Shown: positions 16,990 to 26,582, counted from the first letter of the stretch. The stretch is 64,000 nucleotides of DNA from Brachybacterium muris (GCF_016907455.1 NZ_JAFBCB010000001.1:3224001-3288000); one strand, 5' to 3'. The notes: generated by a model from the letters alone, not told the origin. Program-made: numbers and translations.

Positions 16990-17732
16990 GCGTGATCGAT
17001 AACGACACGAAGCGGAAGCTGCGCGAGATGGGCGCGACCGCGCTGCTGGACGCGATCGATGCCCAGGATGAGGCTCACGTGCTGGGGATGTCGTTCCAGG
17101 AACGGCTCCAGCTGATCGTGGACGAGGCGCATTCCATCTTCAATCATGGAAAGGTCGAGGGTCTGATCCGCCGGGCGGGGCTGCGTTATCCCGGAGCGGA
17201 CCTGCGGCGGCTGGATCTGGTCGAGGAACGGGGACTGAACCGGAACGTGATCGCGCAACTGGCAACCTGCTCCTTCATCCAGCGGCAACAGAACGTGGTC
17301 TTCCAGGGCTTCACCGGCTCAGGGAAGTCCTACCTCGGCTGCGCGCTGGCGAAGCAGGCCTGCCAGCACCGGCTCCGAGCCCACTACATCCGAATGCCCG
17401 ACCTCGAAGAGGCCTGGGCCCTGGCAAAGGACAAGCCGCAGGGCCAGACGAAGTTCCTGCGGAAGTACTCCACGTTCTCGCTGCTGGTGATCGACGAGTG
17501 GCTGCTGGACCATCCTGACGAGGGAATGCGTTCGATGCTGCTGGAACTGCTCGAGCGCCGCTATGACACCGGCTCGACCGTGTTCTGCACCCAGTACCCG
17601 AAGAAGGACTGGCACGCCCGGCTCGGTGGAGCAGTCCACGCCGATGCGATCATGGACCGCATCGTGCACAACACAATCTGGATCGACACCGGCGACAGGA
17701 ACATGCGAGAACACACCGCACTGCCCCAGTGA
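16986..17732 (+). CDS. istB: IS21 helper ATPase IstB (copy 1)
   Basis: This 248-residue DnaA/DnaC-like AAA+ ATPase has Walker A GFTGSGKS at residues 108-115 and Walker B LLVIDEW with D170-E171. IstB oligomers bend target DNA and select insertion sites for IstA. The GTG start overlaps the istA stop by four bases, so translation is coupled. Motifs and length are complete. About 113 bases of non-coding right end follow the stop. Confidence 0.96.
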   Translation: MSVIDNDTKRKLREMGATALLDAIDAQDEAHVLGMSFQERLQLIVDEAHSIFNHGKVEGLIRRAGLRYPGADLRRLDLVEERGLNRNVIAQLATCSFIQRQQNVVFQGFTGSGKSYLGCALAKQACQHRLRAHYIRMPDLEEAWALAKDKPQGQTKFLRKYSTFSLLVIDEWLLDHPDEGMRSMLLELLERRYDTGSTVFCTQYPKKDWHARLGGAVHADAIMDRIVHNTIWIDTGDRNMREHTALPQ

Positions 17733-18036
17733 CCCGATGCCGGCGGGAGCCAGTGGTCCCCACCGCGGCGGCTACTGGCCCCCGTCGGCACGATCGGCGG
17801 TCCCCAAGAGCAAGATTCGGTGGCTCCCACGACTACGAATACTCACCCCCTCCTACAAGTCGAACGAACTGGGGTTCACCAGCTGCAATCCCGGTGGCGG
17901 GGTGCTGGCTCCGAGGTCCACGGCGGCCGTGATGGTGCGTACCGAGCCTTCCGATGACGCTCCCTTCCTGGAGGACCCGGCGCTCGCTGCTGTGGGCGCC
18001 GAGGACGTGGTGGACGTCTGATCCGCCGGGCGTCAC

Positions 18037-18075
18037 GGGGAGCCGTGCGGGCCACGGTGCTCCACACGGCTCCCC
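18037..18075 (+). terminator. Hairpin after the amidase gene
   Basis: GGGGAGCCGTG and CACGGCTCCCC form an 11-bp perfect stem with a 17-base loop, 15 bases after the amidase stop. There is no U-tract, as is usual for GC-rich actinobacteria, so terminator activity is inferred from position. Confidence 0.55.
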
Positions 18076-18251
18076 GGACCTACGACGCCCCGACGACCTG
18101 ACACCCCGACCACCCTGGCGCAGTTTCCCCGGCTCCTCGCCATGGCCCTGCCAGGTGGGGCACGTACCGTGGGTGGGGCCAGCCCGCGCCACCCCGGGGC
18201 TCCATCGGTATCCCGGGGACTGCGGGGACAGCCACGGAACCGGAGGCCACC

Positions 18252-19109
18252 ATGCACGCGGACCGCATCACCGACTCGATCTGCTACCACGCCGAGGGGC
18301 CGTACTGGTCGGACACCTGGGGCGGGCTGCGCTGGGTGGACATGCTGGCCGGCGACATGATGCAGCTGGGACCGGACGGCACCGCGTCCCGGATCCGCAC
18401 CCCCAGCCCGGTGGTGGCCTGCGTGCGACCGGCCTCCAGCGGCGGCGCGGTGCTCGCGGTCGAGAAGGGCTTCGCCTTCGAGGACCCCGACGGCTCCATC
18501 GAGCAGCTGCCCCCGCTGTGGGACGCGGATGTGCGGATGAACGAGGGCGCCGTGGCCCCGGACGGCTCGTTCCTGTGCGGCTCGATGGGCTACGACCAGG
18601 CCGACGGAGCCGCTTCCATGTGGCGCCTGATGCCCGACGGCACCACCACCCGCATCCTGGGAGGCCTCACCGTCTCCAACGGCCTGGCGTTCTCGGCCGA
18701 CGGCACACGCGCCTTCTACGTGGACACCCCCACCGGGCGGGTGGACCTGTTCGATTGGGACGACCAGGAGGGCCTCGTGCAGCGACGCACCTTCGCGGAC
18801 CTGAACGACCAGGACGGCCACCCCGACGGTCTGTGCCTGGATGCCGAGGGCAACGTGTGGGTGGCCATGAACAGCGGCTCCCAGGTGCTGGGCCTCGACT
18901 CCGACGGCGGAGTGGCCGAGAACATCGCGGTGGGTGCCCGCCAGGTGACCGCCTGCACCTTCGGCGGAGCGGACCGCGCGACCCTGTTCATCACCACCAG
19001 CCGGGAGAACCTGGAGGACGGCGAGGATCCGAAGGCCGGGTCCCTGTTCGCCGTGCAGCCGGGCGGCGGGGTGCGCGGTGCCGTGGAGGAGCGCCTCTTC
19101 GCCGGCTGA
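18252..19109 (+). CDS. SMP-30/gluconolactonase-family hydrolase
   Basis: This 285-residue protein fits the six-bladed propeller SMP-30/SGL fold. Predicted metal ligands are E15 (YHAEGPYW), N143 (VSNGLAFS) and D192 (GHPDGLCLD); N97 in RMNEGAVAPDG is the usual substrate-side residue. Members hydrolyse sugar lactones, placing it after a sugar dehydrogenase. The ATG follows GGAGG in GGAGGCCACC. It now lies between two inverted IS21 copies (ends 17845 and 19699). The substrate is not predictable. Confidence 0.88.
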   Translation: MHADRITDSICYHAEGPYWSDTWGGLRWVDMLAGDMMQLGPDGTASRIRTPSPVVACVRPASSGGAVLAVEKGFAFEDPDGSIEQLPPLWDADVRMNEGAVAPDGSFLCGSMGYDQADGAASMWRLMPDGTTTRILGGLTVSNGLAFSADGTRAFYVDTPTGRVDLFDWDDQEGLVQRRTFADLNDQDGHPDGLCLDAEGNVWVAMNSGSQVLGLDSDGGVAENIAVGARQVTACTFGGADRATLFITTSRENLEDGEDPKAGSLFAVQPGGGVRGAVEERLFAG

Positions 19110-19150
19110 GCCGCACTCGTTGGGCAGCTGAGCCGCGCTCGTTGGGCAGC
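19107..19150 (+). repeat. Two tandem 22-bp repeats at the lactonase stop
   Basis: TGAGCCGCACTCGTTGGGCAGC is followed directly by a second copy with one A/G change. The first copy includes the gene's stop codon, so the duplication arose across the 3' end. Confidence 0.85.
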
Positions 19151-19446
19151 TGAGGCCCGGCCCGTGCTCACGCTGGCGGGCCGCGGTTGCGCCGGTTGGC
19201 CCGCGGTACGACGAGGCGGTTACTCGTCGAGGCACGAGAGTTTGTCGCTTCGCGGCCCTCATTCCGACACTTCCTCGTGCCTCGGCCCCTGCCTCGGCCC
19301 ACCCATCCGGTGCGACGCCCCACACATGCGGACGCGGCGCTATGAAGGTCTCATAGCGCCGCGTCACCATGTCTCGACGGGGTCGACAGCGCGGGGCGGA
19401 CCCCAGCACCGAGATCAGTCAGCGCGAGGCAGACCCCGCGCTGAGG
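19151..19446. other. Intergenic region between the lactonase gene and glpK
   Basis: No gene is supported. The region is held between two convergent genes and contains the perfect 15-bp hairpin at 19331-19365. Confidence 0.5.
19331..19365. terminator. Perfect 15-bp hairpin between convergent genes
   Basis: GACGCGGCGCTATGA and TCATAGCGCCGCGTC pair fully around the loop AGGTC. Its position between the 3' ends of two convergent genes suits a bidirectional terminator. The arm core GC(G/T)CTATGA loosely resembles the palindromes at 27641 and 38790. Confidence 0.6.
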
Positions 19447-19811
19447 TCAGGCCTGCAGGGCCTCGACGTCGTCGTCGATCCAGTCGAAGGTGCGCTCCAC
19501 GGCCTTGTTCCACAGGCGCATGTAGCGCTCGCGGGTCTCGTCGTCCATGGTGGGCTCCCAGCGCTTGTCCTCGTCCCAGTTGTCGATGACATCCTGCTCG
19601 CCGTCCCAGTAGCCCACGGCGATGCCGGCCGCGTAGGCGGCACCCAGCGCGGTGGTCTCGATGACCTTGGGGCGCACCACGGGCACACCGAGGATGTCTG
19701 AGTATTCGTAGTCGTGGGAGCCACCGAATCTTGCTCTTGGGGACCGCCGATCGTGCCGACGGGGGCCAGTAGCCGCCGCGGTGGGGACCACTGGCTCCCG
19801 CCGGCATCGGG

Positions 19812-20558
19812 TCACTGGGGCAGTGCGGTGTGTTCTCGCATGTTCCTGTCGCCGGTGTCGATCCAGATTGTGTTGTGCACGATGCGGTCCATGATCGCAT
19901 CGGCGTGGACTGCTCCACCGAGCCGGGCGTGCCAGTCCTTCTTCGGGTACTGGGTGCAGAACACGGTCGAGCCGGTGTCATAGCGGCGCTCGAGCAGTTC
20001 CAGCAGCATCGAACGCATTCCCTCGTCAGGATGGTCCAGCAGCCACTCGTCGATCACCAGCAGCGAGAACGTGGAGTACTTCCGCAGGAACTTCGTCTGG
20101 CCCTGCGGCTTGTCCTTTGCCAGGGCCCAGGCCTCTTCGAGGTCGGGCATTCGGATGTAGTGGGCTCGGAGCCGGTGCTGGCAGGCCTGCTTCGCCAGCG
20201 CGCAGCCGAGGTAGGACTTCCCTGAGCCGGTGAAGCCCTGGAAGACCACGTTCTGTTGCCGCTGGATGAAGGAGCAGGTTGCCAGTTGCGCGATCACGTT
20301 CCGGTTCAGTCCCCGTTCCTCGACCAGATCCAGCCGCCGCAGGTCCGCTCCGGGATAACGCAGCCCCGCCCGGCGGATCAGACCCTCGACCTTTCCATGA
20401 TTGAAGATGGAATGCGCCTCGTCCACGATCAGCTGGAGCCGTTCCTGGAACGACATCCCCAGCACGTGAGCCTCATCCTGGGCATCGATCGCGTCCAGCA
20501 GCGCGGTCGCGCCCATCTCGCGCAGCTTCCGCTTCGTGTCGTTATCGATCACGCTCAC
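19812..20558 (-). CDS. istB: IS21 helper ATPase IstB (copy 2)
   Basis: The 248-residue protein is identical to the one at 16986-17732, with Walker A at residues 108-115 and D170-E171. It is read from a GTG that overlaps istA by four bases. Intact. Confidence 0.96.
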   Translation of the reverse strand: MSVIDNDTKRKLREMGATALLDAIDAQDEAHVLGMSFQERLQLIVDEAHSIFNHGKVEGLIRRAGLRYPGADLRRLDLVEERGLNRNVIAQLATCSFIQRQQNVVFQGFTGSGKSYLGCALAKQACQHRLRAHYIRMPDLEEAWALAKDKPQGQTKFLRKYSTFSLLVIDEWLLDHPDEGMRSMLLELLERRYDTGSTVFCTQYPKKDWHARLGGAVHADAIMDRIVHNTIWIDTGDRNMREHTALPQ

Positions 20559-22117
20559 CGGACACCTCCGGCGTAGTAGTCGGCGCCACGGACGTATCCG
20601 CCGTCTTCCGCGGGTTCCTCGCGGGGTGGACGCAGGGCGGCGACCTTGTCCTGCCCGGTGGCCAAGATCGGGTGCAGATGCGCATAGCGCGGTGAACGGA
20701 CCCGTCCCGTCAGCGCGAGTGCGCAGGCCGCCTCGACCCGATCTACGGAGAAGCGGCGAGAGAGCCGTAGCACCGCCAACGCGGGATCCAGGCCCTGTTC
20801 CACGATCGGCACGGACTCGAAGATCCGCTGGATCACGATCACCGTGGCCGGCCCGACCCGATCTGCCCACGCCCGCACCCTCTGCGCGTCCCAGGCCTGG
20901 AAACGCTCGCCCGCAGGTAGGTCCGCGTCGTTGGTGCGGTACTCATTGCTCGCGGTCTCCGGGAGCAGCAGGTGACTGGTCAGTCGCTGGCTGCCCTGAT
21001 AGATCTCCAGCGTCCGGGCCGTGATGCGCAGATCGACCTTCGCGCCGATGTGCGCGAACGGCGCGGAGTAGAAGTTCCGCGCGAACGTGACGTGCCCGTT
21101 CCTGCCCACTCGTCGTCCGTAGTGCCATGTCGAGATCTCGTAGGGCACCGCCGGCAGCGGCGTCAGCAGCGGCCGCTCCTCCGCGTCGAACACGCTGGCG
21201 CGGGATCCGGGCCGCTTCTGGAACGGCTCCGCGTTATAGGCCTCCATCCGCTGCCCGATGGCGGCTGCAAGTTCGGGCAGGGACGTGAATCGCTGATCCC
21301 GCAGCCCGGCGATGACCCAGGTCGCGACGTGCGCGACGGTGTTCTCCACGCTCGCCTTGTCTTTCGGTTTCCGCACCCTCCCCGGGAGCACCGCCGCCGA
21401 GTAATGCGCTGCCATCTCGCGATACGCATCGTTCAGGACGATCTCGCCCTCGCGGGGGTGCTTCACCACACCGGTCTTGAGGTTGTCCGGAACGATCCTC
21501 GGGACCGTCCCGCCCAGCGCCTCGAACATCGCTACGTGCGCTCGCAGCCAGGACTCCTGGCGCATATCCAGCGCCGGGAAGCAGAACGCGTAACGAGAAA
21601 AAGGCAGGCAGGCAACGAACAAGAACACCTTCGAGACCTCGCCGGTGACCGGATCGGCCAGCTCCATCGTGGGGCCGGACCAGTCGACCTCCACGCTCTG
21701 GCCGGCCTTGTGACCGACTCTCGAAGCGGCACCGGTGACCATGACGTGGTGCTGGTAGGTGCGGCAAAACCGGTCATACCCCATCGCCGGATCCCCAGCC
21801 GCCGTGGTCGCGTCGAAGTACTCGCCGTGCAACAGCTTCAGCGTCACGCCGACCCTGGCCATCTCTCGATGGACCTGTTCCCAGTCCGGCTGTGCGAACA
21901 CGCTCTCGTGCTCGCCCCGGCCCGGGAACAACCGGGCATACACCTGCTCATCGGCGACGTCCGCGATATCGCCCCACCCGATCCCTGCAGCGTCAGCGGC
22001 CTCGAACACCGCCCTCACGGACTTGCGGGACATGCCCTGCGAGGACGAAATCGCTCGCCCCGACAGACCTTCTGCGCGCAGCTGGAGCACCAGCTTCGCC
22101 CTGATCTTCCGTACCAT
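20555..22117 (-). CDS. istA: IS21 transposase IstA (copy 2)
   Basis: The 520-residue protein is identical to the one at 15427-16989, with D145, D211 and E258. It is intact, so this copy should be able to transpose itself and the other two copies. Confidence 0.97.
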   Translation of the reverse strand: MVRKIRAKLVLQLRAEGLSGRAISSSQGMSRKSVRAVFEAADAAGIGWGDIADVADEQVYARLFPGRGEHESVFAQPDWEQVHREMARVGVTLKLLHGEYFDATTAAGDPAMGYDRFCRTYQHHVMVTGAASRVGHKAGQSVEVDWSGPTMELADPVTGEVSKVFLFVACLPFSRYAFCFPALDMRQESWLRAHVAMFEALGGTVPRIVPDNLKTGVVKHPREGEIVLNDAYREMAAHYSAAVLPGRVRKPKDKASVENTVAHVATWVIAGLRDQRFTSLPELAAAIGQRMEAYNAEPFQKRPGSRASVFDAEERPLLTPLPAVPYEISTWHYGRRVGRNGHVTFARNFYSAPFAHIGAKVDLRITARTLEIYQGSQRLTSHLLLPETASNEYRTNDADLPAGERFQAWDAQRVRAWADRVGPATVIVIQRIFESVPIVEQGLDPALAVLRLSRRFSVDRVEAACALALTGRVRSPRYAHLHPILATGQDKVAALRPPREEPAEDGGYVRGADYYAGGVR

Positions 22118-22125
22118 TCCAGATT

Positions 22126-22166
22126 GCTCCTTCCGCCGCGTGCCCTATACACACGGCGGAAGGAGC
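22126..22166 (-). promoter_or_regulatory. Hairpin over the istA ribosome-binding site (copy 2)
   Basis: Same 13-bp perfect stem (17 bp with inner pairs) as at 15378-15418, read on the minus strand. Here glpK transcription runs into the element, so the hairpin would form in the read-through mRNA and could silence istA translation. Confidence 0.72.
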
Positions 22167-23682
22167 GTAGACAGAGCGGCCCCAACGACACCACTGGTGG
22201 TCCCGAACGACGCCACCGCTACGGCAGCGACGTGGCACCCGAACCCTCGATCAGCGGACCCCAGCGAGGCGAATATTCAGATGTCGGCCTGGAACTGCAT
22301 CAGCAGCTCGTTCTTGACCATGCCGCCGTCCACCTTGAGCTCGGTGAGATCCACGCCGGAGTCGGCGTTCATCGCATCGAGCACCTCACGGGACTGGAAG
22401 GCGGTGGCCTCCAGGGCCGCACGGGCGATGTGACCCTTGTTGTGGAAACGGGTCAGGCCCACGATGGCGCCGCGGGCGTCGGCCTTCCAGTGCGGGGCGA
22501 ACAGGCCCGAGAACGCGGGGACCACGAAGCAGCCGCCGTTGTCGTCGACCTGCTCGGCGAGCTTCTCGATCTCCGGGGCGTCCTTGATCAGGCCCAGGTT
22601 GTCGCGCACCCACTGCACCAGCGAGCCGGTCACCGCGATGGAGCCCTCCAGGGCGTAGATCGGCTTGTTGTCGCCGATCTTGTAGCACACGGTGGTCAAC
22701 AGGCCGTTCTCGCTGCGCACCAACTCCTCACCGGTGTTGATCAGCATGAAGTTGCCGGTGCCGTAGGTGTTCTTGGCCATGCCCACCTCGAAGCAGGCCT
22801 GGCCGAAGGTGGCGGCGTGCTGGTCGCCGAGGATGCCGGCGATCGGGGTGTCGATGAGCAGGCCCTGCTTGCGACCGTAACCGTAGATCTCGGAGGAGGA
22901 CTTGATCTCCGGGAGCATGGACAGCGGGATGCTCATGTCCTTGGCGATGTCCTCGTTCCAGTCGAGGGTGTCGATGTTCATCAGCATGGTGCGGGAGGCG
23001 TTGGTGACGTCGGTGACGTGCACGCCGCCGTTCACACCGCCGGTCATGTTCCACACCAGCCAAGAGTCGGTGTTGCCGAACATTAGGTCACCGGCCTCGG
23101 CCTTCTCGCGGGCACCCTCGACGTTGTCCAGGATCCACTTGACCTTGGGACCGGAGAAGTACGTGGCCAGGGGCAGGCCCACGCGCTCCTTGTACTTGTC
23201 GGCGCCCTCGTCGCCCGCGAGCTCGTCGCAGATCTTGGCGGTGCGGGTGTCCTGCCAGACGATTGCGTTGTAGACGGGCTCGCCGGTGTTCTTGTCCCAC
23301 ACCACCGCGGTCTCGCGCTGGTTGGTGATGCCCACGGCTGCCAGCTGGTGGCGGTTGATCTCGGCACCGACGAGGGCATCACCGACCACCCTTCGGGTGT
23401 TCCGCCAGATCTCCATGGGGTCGTGCTCGACCCAGCCGGACTTCGGGAAGATCTGCTCGTGCTCCTGCTGGCCGGTGGAGATGATCTGGCCGTCGTGGTC
23501 GAACACGATGGCGCGGGTGGAGGTGGTGCCCTGGTCGATGGCCAGGATGTACATGGTCTCGTCGTTCATCGGGTCTCCTTCGATGATGATCTCGAGCGGT
23601 GGTGATGGTGCGCCCGTCGACGGGGCCCGTCGTCGGGTGGTTCGGGGATGGGGCGCATCGCGGCGCGCCCCGGGGATGTGGA

Positions 23683-23713
23683 GCGGGGGCCGCCCGGGAA
23701 GGACGGCCCCCGC
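23683..23713 (-). terminator. Hairpin between glpF and glpK
   Basis: GCGGGGGCCG and CGGCCCCCGC form a 10-bp stem with an 11-base loop directly after the glpF stop. It could end part of the glpF transcripts or protect their 3' end. A related stem lies between glpD and glpF. Confidence 0.5.
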
Positions 23714-23718
23714 ACAGG

Positions 23719-24471
23719 TCAGGCGAGGATCTTCGCGACGAGGCCCGCGAGGATGCCGCCGATGATCGGGCCCACGATCGGGACCCACGAGTAGCCCCAG
23801 TCGGAGCTGCCCTTGTGGGGGATCGGGAGGACGGCGTGCGCCAGGCGGGGGCCCAGGTCACGCGCAGGGTTGATGGCGTAGCCGGTCGGGCCGCCCAGGG
23901 AGGCGCCGATGGACACCACCAGCATGGCCGCAGCCAGCGGGCCCAGGCCCGAGGGGGTGGCACCGAACATGATGATCACGAGCACCAGCACGAAGGTGGC
24001 GATGACTTCCGTGACGAAGTTCCAGCCGTAGTTGCGGATCTCCGGGCCGGTGGAGAACACGCCGAGGATCTTGCCCGGGTCCTCCTCCACGTCGAAGTGG
24101 TTCTTGTAGGACAGCCACACCAGGATGGCGCCGATGAAGGCGCCGATCAGCTGGGCCAGCAGGTAGGCCAGCACGTTGGGGATGGTGCCGGGGATGGCCG
24201 CCAGGCCCGCCTCGGCGTTGCCCGGGAACATGTCCGAGCCGTTGGCCAGCAGGCCCAGGGTGACGGCTGGGTTCAGGTGCGCGCCGGTCTTGTAGGCCAC
24301 GTAGACACCGGCGAACACACCGAGGCCCCAGCCGAAGTTGATCATCAGCCAGCCGCCGCCGAAGCCTTTGGTCTTGGCCAGGATGTTGTTGGCGACCACG
24401 CCGCCACCGAGAAGCAGCAGCATCGCGGTGCCGGCGATCTCGTACAGGAAGATCGTTCCGATCGCTTCCAT
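23719..24471 (-). CDS. glpF: Glycerol facilitator (MIP family)
   Basis: This 250-residue channel has six membrane helices and two NPA motifs: HLNPAV (N67-A69) and [10 protein letters not shown] (N201-A203). The Asp after the second NPA-Arg is characteristic of glycerol facilitators as opposed to water-only aquaporins. It lets glycerol cross the membrane for phosphorylation by GlpK. A GGAGAA site precedes the ATG at 24471. It lies between glpD and the disrupted glpK, all on the same strand. It looks intact, although its metabolic partner is broken. Confidence 0.94.
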   Translation of the reverse strand: MEAIGTIFLYEIAGTAMLLLLGGGVVANNILAKTKGFGGGWLMINFGWGLGVFAGVYVAYKTGAHLNPAVTLGLLANGSDMFPGNAEAGLAAIPGTIPNVLAYLLAQLIGAFIGAILVWLSYKNHFDVEEDPGKILGVFSTGPEIRNYGWNFVTEVIATFVLVLVIIMFGATPSGLGPLAAAMLVVSIGASLGGPTGYAINPARDLGPRLAHAVLPIPHKGSSDWGYSWVPIVGPIIGGILAGLVAKILA

Positions 24472-24575
24472 AGGTTCTCCTCATCGAGTCCTGTGCCGCG
24501 TCGGTGCGGCACGGGGTCCACACAGAGTAGGTGCTCGTGCGGGGATTGTCATGGTGCCCAGGCCGGTCGGCCTGA

Positions 24576-24614
24576 GCGGGGGCCCACCGGATCGGCGGGT
24601 TTGTCGGCCCCCGC
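24576..24614 (-). terminator. Hairpin between glpD and glpF
   Basis: GCGGGGGCC and GGCCCCCGC form a 9-bp stem with a 21-base loop, downstream of glpD. A second, smaller stem (GTGCCGC/GCGGCAC, 24493-24512) lies in the glpF leader. The 274-base gap probably also holds a glpF promoter; TACTCT at about 24526-24531 (minus strand) is a possible -10 box. Confidence 0.45.
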
Positions 24615-24745
24615 GGGGTGGCGGGGACCGGGTCCTGGGGGAGAAGCCGAGCGGGGTGGGGCCGCAGGCCCGCGAAAAGGACAGTTCCGCGCACGGAACG
24701 GTCCCTCGAGCGGGGCCGTGCAACCCCCGGTGGGGGCGCTCGACG

Positions 24746-26485
24746 TCAGGGGAGGACAGGCACCTCCGGGGCCCGGGAGACGGCCTGGGCCGCTTCGTCG
24801 TCGCTGTGGGTGGCCTCGCCCTCGAGGCGGGCCGCGATGAAGGCGCGGTAGGTGTCGACTTCGGTGCGGGTGCGGTCCTCGTCCCAGCCCAGCTCCGGGC
24901 CGACAATCGCGGCGATCTCCTCGGCGGCCGCCGCTCCGCGGTCGCGCACCTCGTAGTCCAGGCGCAGGCGGCGGGTGATCACGTCGGCCAGGTGCACCAC
25001 ACCCTCGGCACGGGCGGCGTACAGCACCTCGGCGCGCAGGTAGCGGGCGGCGTGCTCGAGGGGCTCGACCAGCGAGGGGTCCTCGTCGATCAGGGCCAGC
25101 ACCTCGGTGAGCAGGGAGCCGTAGCGGAACAGCAGGCGGTCGGTGCGCAGCTCGTCGAAGCCGTGCTTCGCGGCGATCTGCTGCTTGTCGCGCACCAGTT
25201 CCTGATAGCCCTGGGCGCCGATGATCGGCACCGTGCGGGTGAGGCTGGGGCGGCCCGGGAAGGTGTCCTTGATGGCGAAGTCCACCACGTCCTCGGCCAT
25301 CACCCGGTAGGTGGTGTACTTGCCGCCGGCGATCGCTGACAGGCCAGGTTCCACGGCCATCACGGTGTGCTCGCGGGACACCTTGGAGGAGGAGCCCTCG
25401 GACTTGCGGATCGGCTGCAGCAGCGGGCGCAGCCCGGCGTAGACGCCGATGACGTCCTCGCGGGTGAGGTCCTCGGAGAGCACGGCGTTGGCGTGCTCGA
25501 GCACATAGTGGATGTCGTCGCTGGTGGCGGCCACCAGATCGGGGTCGTGCTCCCAGGGGGTGTCGGTGGTGCCGATGACCCAGTACTCGTCCCAGGGGAT
25601 CAGGAACAGCACCGACTTCTCGGTCTTGGTGATCACGCCGGTGTCAGGGGCGGCGGGGATGCGGTCGCGGGCCACGGTGATGTGGATGCCCTTGGAGGCC
25701 AGCACCTGCAGGCCCTTGTCGGCCCCGGCCAGCTCCTGCTGCTCCTGGGTCCACACACCGCCAGCGAGGATGGTCTCGCGGGCATGGATCTCGAACTCCT
25801 CACCGGTGATCTCGTCGCGCACGCGCACGCCGAACACGCGCTCGCCCTCGCGGAGGTAGCCGATCACGGTGGTGTAGTTGGCCACGGCAGCCTCGTACTG
25901 GGCGGCGGAGCGGACCAGCATCATCACGAAACGGGCGTCGTCCACCTGCGCGTCGTAGTACTCCAGGGCGCCCACGATCTTCTCGCCGTCCAGCCCCGGG
26001 AAGTGCTTGAGCATCTTGTCGTGCATGAGGTGGCGGTGCATGGGCACGGCGCGCTTGCGGCCGATCATCTGCATCGCGTCGTACAGCATCACGCCGGATC
26101 CGATGAAGGCGCGGTCGAACACCTTCTTGAAGAAGGGGAACACGAAGCTGATCGGCTTCACCAGGTGCGGGGCGGTGCGCTGGATCAGCAGGTCGCGCTC
26201 GCGCAAGGCCTCGGCCACCAGTTTGAAGTCGAGCATCTCGAGGTAGCGCAGGCCGCCGTGCATCAGCTTGGAGGAGCGTGAGGAGGTGCCGGAGGCCCAG
26301 TCCTTGGCCTCGACCAGCCCCACGGAGAGGCCGCGCGTGGCGGCGTCGAACGCAGCGCCGGCGCCGTTGACGCCTCCGCCCACCACCAGCACGTCCAAGG
26401 GGTTGTCGGCCGTCGCGCCGCGGAGCTGGTCCAGGTGCTCCTGGCGGGAGGCGGGGGTGAGTGCTGCACGCGTCTGAGACGGCAC
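24746..26485 (-). CDS. glpD: Glycerol-3-phosphate dehydrogenase (FAD)
   Basis: This 579-residue GlpD-type flavoenzyme has the FAD-binding motif VLVVGGGVNGAGAAFDAA (residues 32-49), E59, and the family signature LMHGGLRYLE. A C-terminal DAO_C domain follows with FRYGS and DVITRRLRLDYE. It oxidises glycerol-3-phosphate to dihydroxyacetone phosphate at the membrane and feeds electrons to quinones. The GTG at 26485 was chosen for the AGGAG site just upstream. It is the first gene of the glpD-glpF-glpK set and is divergent from a SorC regulator. It remains useful for lipid-derived glycerol phosphate even with glpK broken. Confidence 0.94.
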   Translation of the reverse strand: MPSQTRAALTPASRQEHLDQLRGATADNPLDVLVVGGGVNGAGAAFDAATRGLSVGLVEAKDWASGTSSRSSKLMHGGLRYLEMLDFKLVAEALRERDLLIQRTAPHLVKPISFVFPFFKKVFDRAFIGSGVMLYDAMQMIGRKRAVPMHRHLMHDKMLKHFPGLDGEKIVGALEYYDAQVDDARFVMMLVRSAAQYEAAVANYTTVIGYLREGERVFGVRVRDEITGEEFEIHARETILAGGVWTQEQQELAGADKGLQVLASKGIHITVARDRIPAAPDTGVITKTEKSVLFLIPWDEYWVIGTTDTPWEHDPDLVAATSDDIHYVLEHANAVLSEDLTREDVIGVYAGLRPLLQPIRKSEGSSSKVSREHTVMAVEPGLSAIAGGKYTTYRVMAEDVVDFAIKDTFPGRPSLTRTVPIIGAQGYQELVRDKQQIAAKHGFDELRTDRLLFRYGSLLTEVLALIDEDPSLVEPLEHAARYLRAEVLYAARAEGVVHLADVITRRLRLDYEVRDRGAAAAEEIAAIVGPELGWDEDRTRTEVDTYRAFIAARLEGEATHSDDEAAQAVSRAPEVPVLP

Positions 26486-26582
26486 GGGAACGCTCCTTCG
26501 CGATCGATCTCGGGGCCGACGGCGACTCCGCCGGGACTTAAGACCCAGGATGACGCTTCCGTGCGGCCACCGGCAAGCCGTG

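Larger units (their letters stand above)
15265..17845 (+). mobile_element. IS21-family insertion sequence, copy 1
   Basis: This 2,581-bp element has ends TGAATATTCG and (reverse complement of the right end) TGAGTATTCG, with the TG...CA termini usual for IS21. It is bounded by a perfect 6-bp duplication CCCCCT at 15259-15264 and 17846-17851. It encodes istA and istB in the standard order with a 4-base overlap. A subterminal GGGACCAC motif occurs near both ends and may be a transposase-binding repeat. Two further copies of identical length and encoded proteins lie at 19699-22279 (inverted) and 51040-53620. Confidence 0.97.
14813..18021 (+). pseudogene. N-acetylmuramoyl-L-alanine amidase, headless and cut by IS21 copy 1
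   Basis: The frame from 14813 encodes an Amidase_2/PGRP-type domain: FASIHYVIQEDGHITQMV, WHAGNWTFNGSSIGIEL, and zinc-ligand region ILAHEDLP with a later HWDPGAYYDYEKLL. Such enzymes cut the amide between MurNAc and the stem peptide in the wall. The gene has lost its start to the deletion at about 14813. It is interrupted at 15265 by a 2,581-bp IS. Removing the IS and one CCCCCT copy restores the frame (IAP-SYKSNELG) to a stop at 18021, giving a tail with ALAAVGAEDVVDV. So the order of damage cannot be fixed, but the IS insertion itself is clean. Confidence 0.82.
19699..22279 (-). mobile_element. IS21-family insertion sequence, copy 2 (inverted, in glpK)
   Basis: This copy is 2,581 bp like copies 1 and 3, with the same ends, in reverse orientation. 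It is flanked by a perfect 6-bp duplication GATGTC at 19693-19698 and 22280-22285. istA and istB read in the same direction as glpK. Its hairpin over the istA ribosome-binding site is at 22126-22166. Confidence 0.97.
19447..23569 (-). pseudogene. glpK: Glycerol kinase gene disrupted by IS21 copy 2
   Basis: The 5' part (23569 to 22280) encodes 430 residues of GlpK: an N-terminal [14 protein letters not shown] phosphate-binding loop, [21 protein letters not shown] and [13 protein letters not shown]. The IS lies after QADI. The 3' part (19698 to 19447) resumes at LGVPVVRP and ends WIDDDVEALQA. Removing the IS and one GATGTC copy gives an intact 511-residue protein, normal for the family. The kinase makes glycerol-3-phosphate in the cytoplasm. 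An AGGAGA site precedes the ATG. The truncated product lacks the final ATP-binding subdomain and should be inactive, so this strain probably cannot use glycerol through this locus. Confidence 0.95.

Noticed and set aside
17846..19698. Composite transposon formed by IS21 copies 1 and 2 around the lactonase gene
   Set aside because: Each copy has its own matching target duplication and interrupts a different gene that can be rejoined exactly, so they inserted separately.
20972..23086. 704-codon open frame on the + strand across IS21 copy 2 and glpK
   Set aside because: It is antisense to istA and glpK, has the low-complexity His/Arg/Gly composition typical of shadow frames in GC-rich DNA, and its first part recurs antisense to the other two IS copies.
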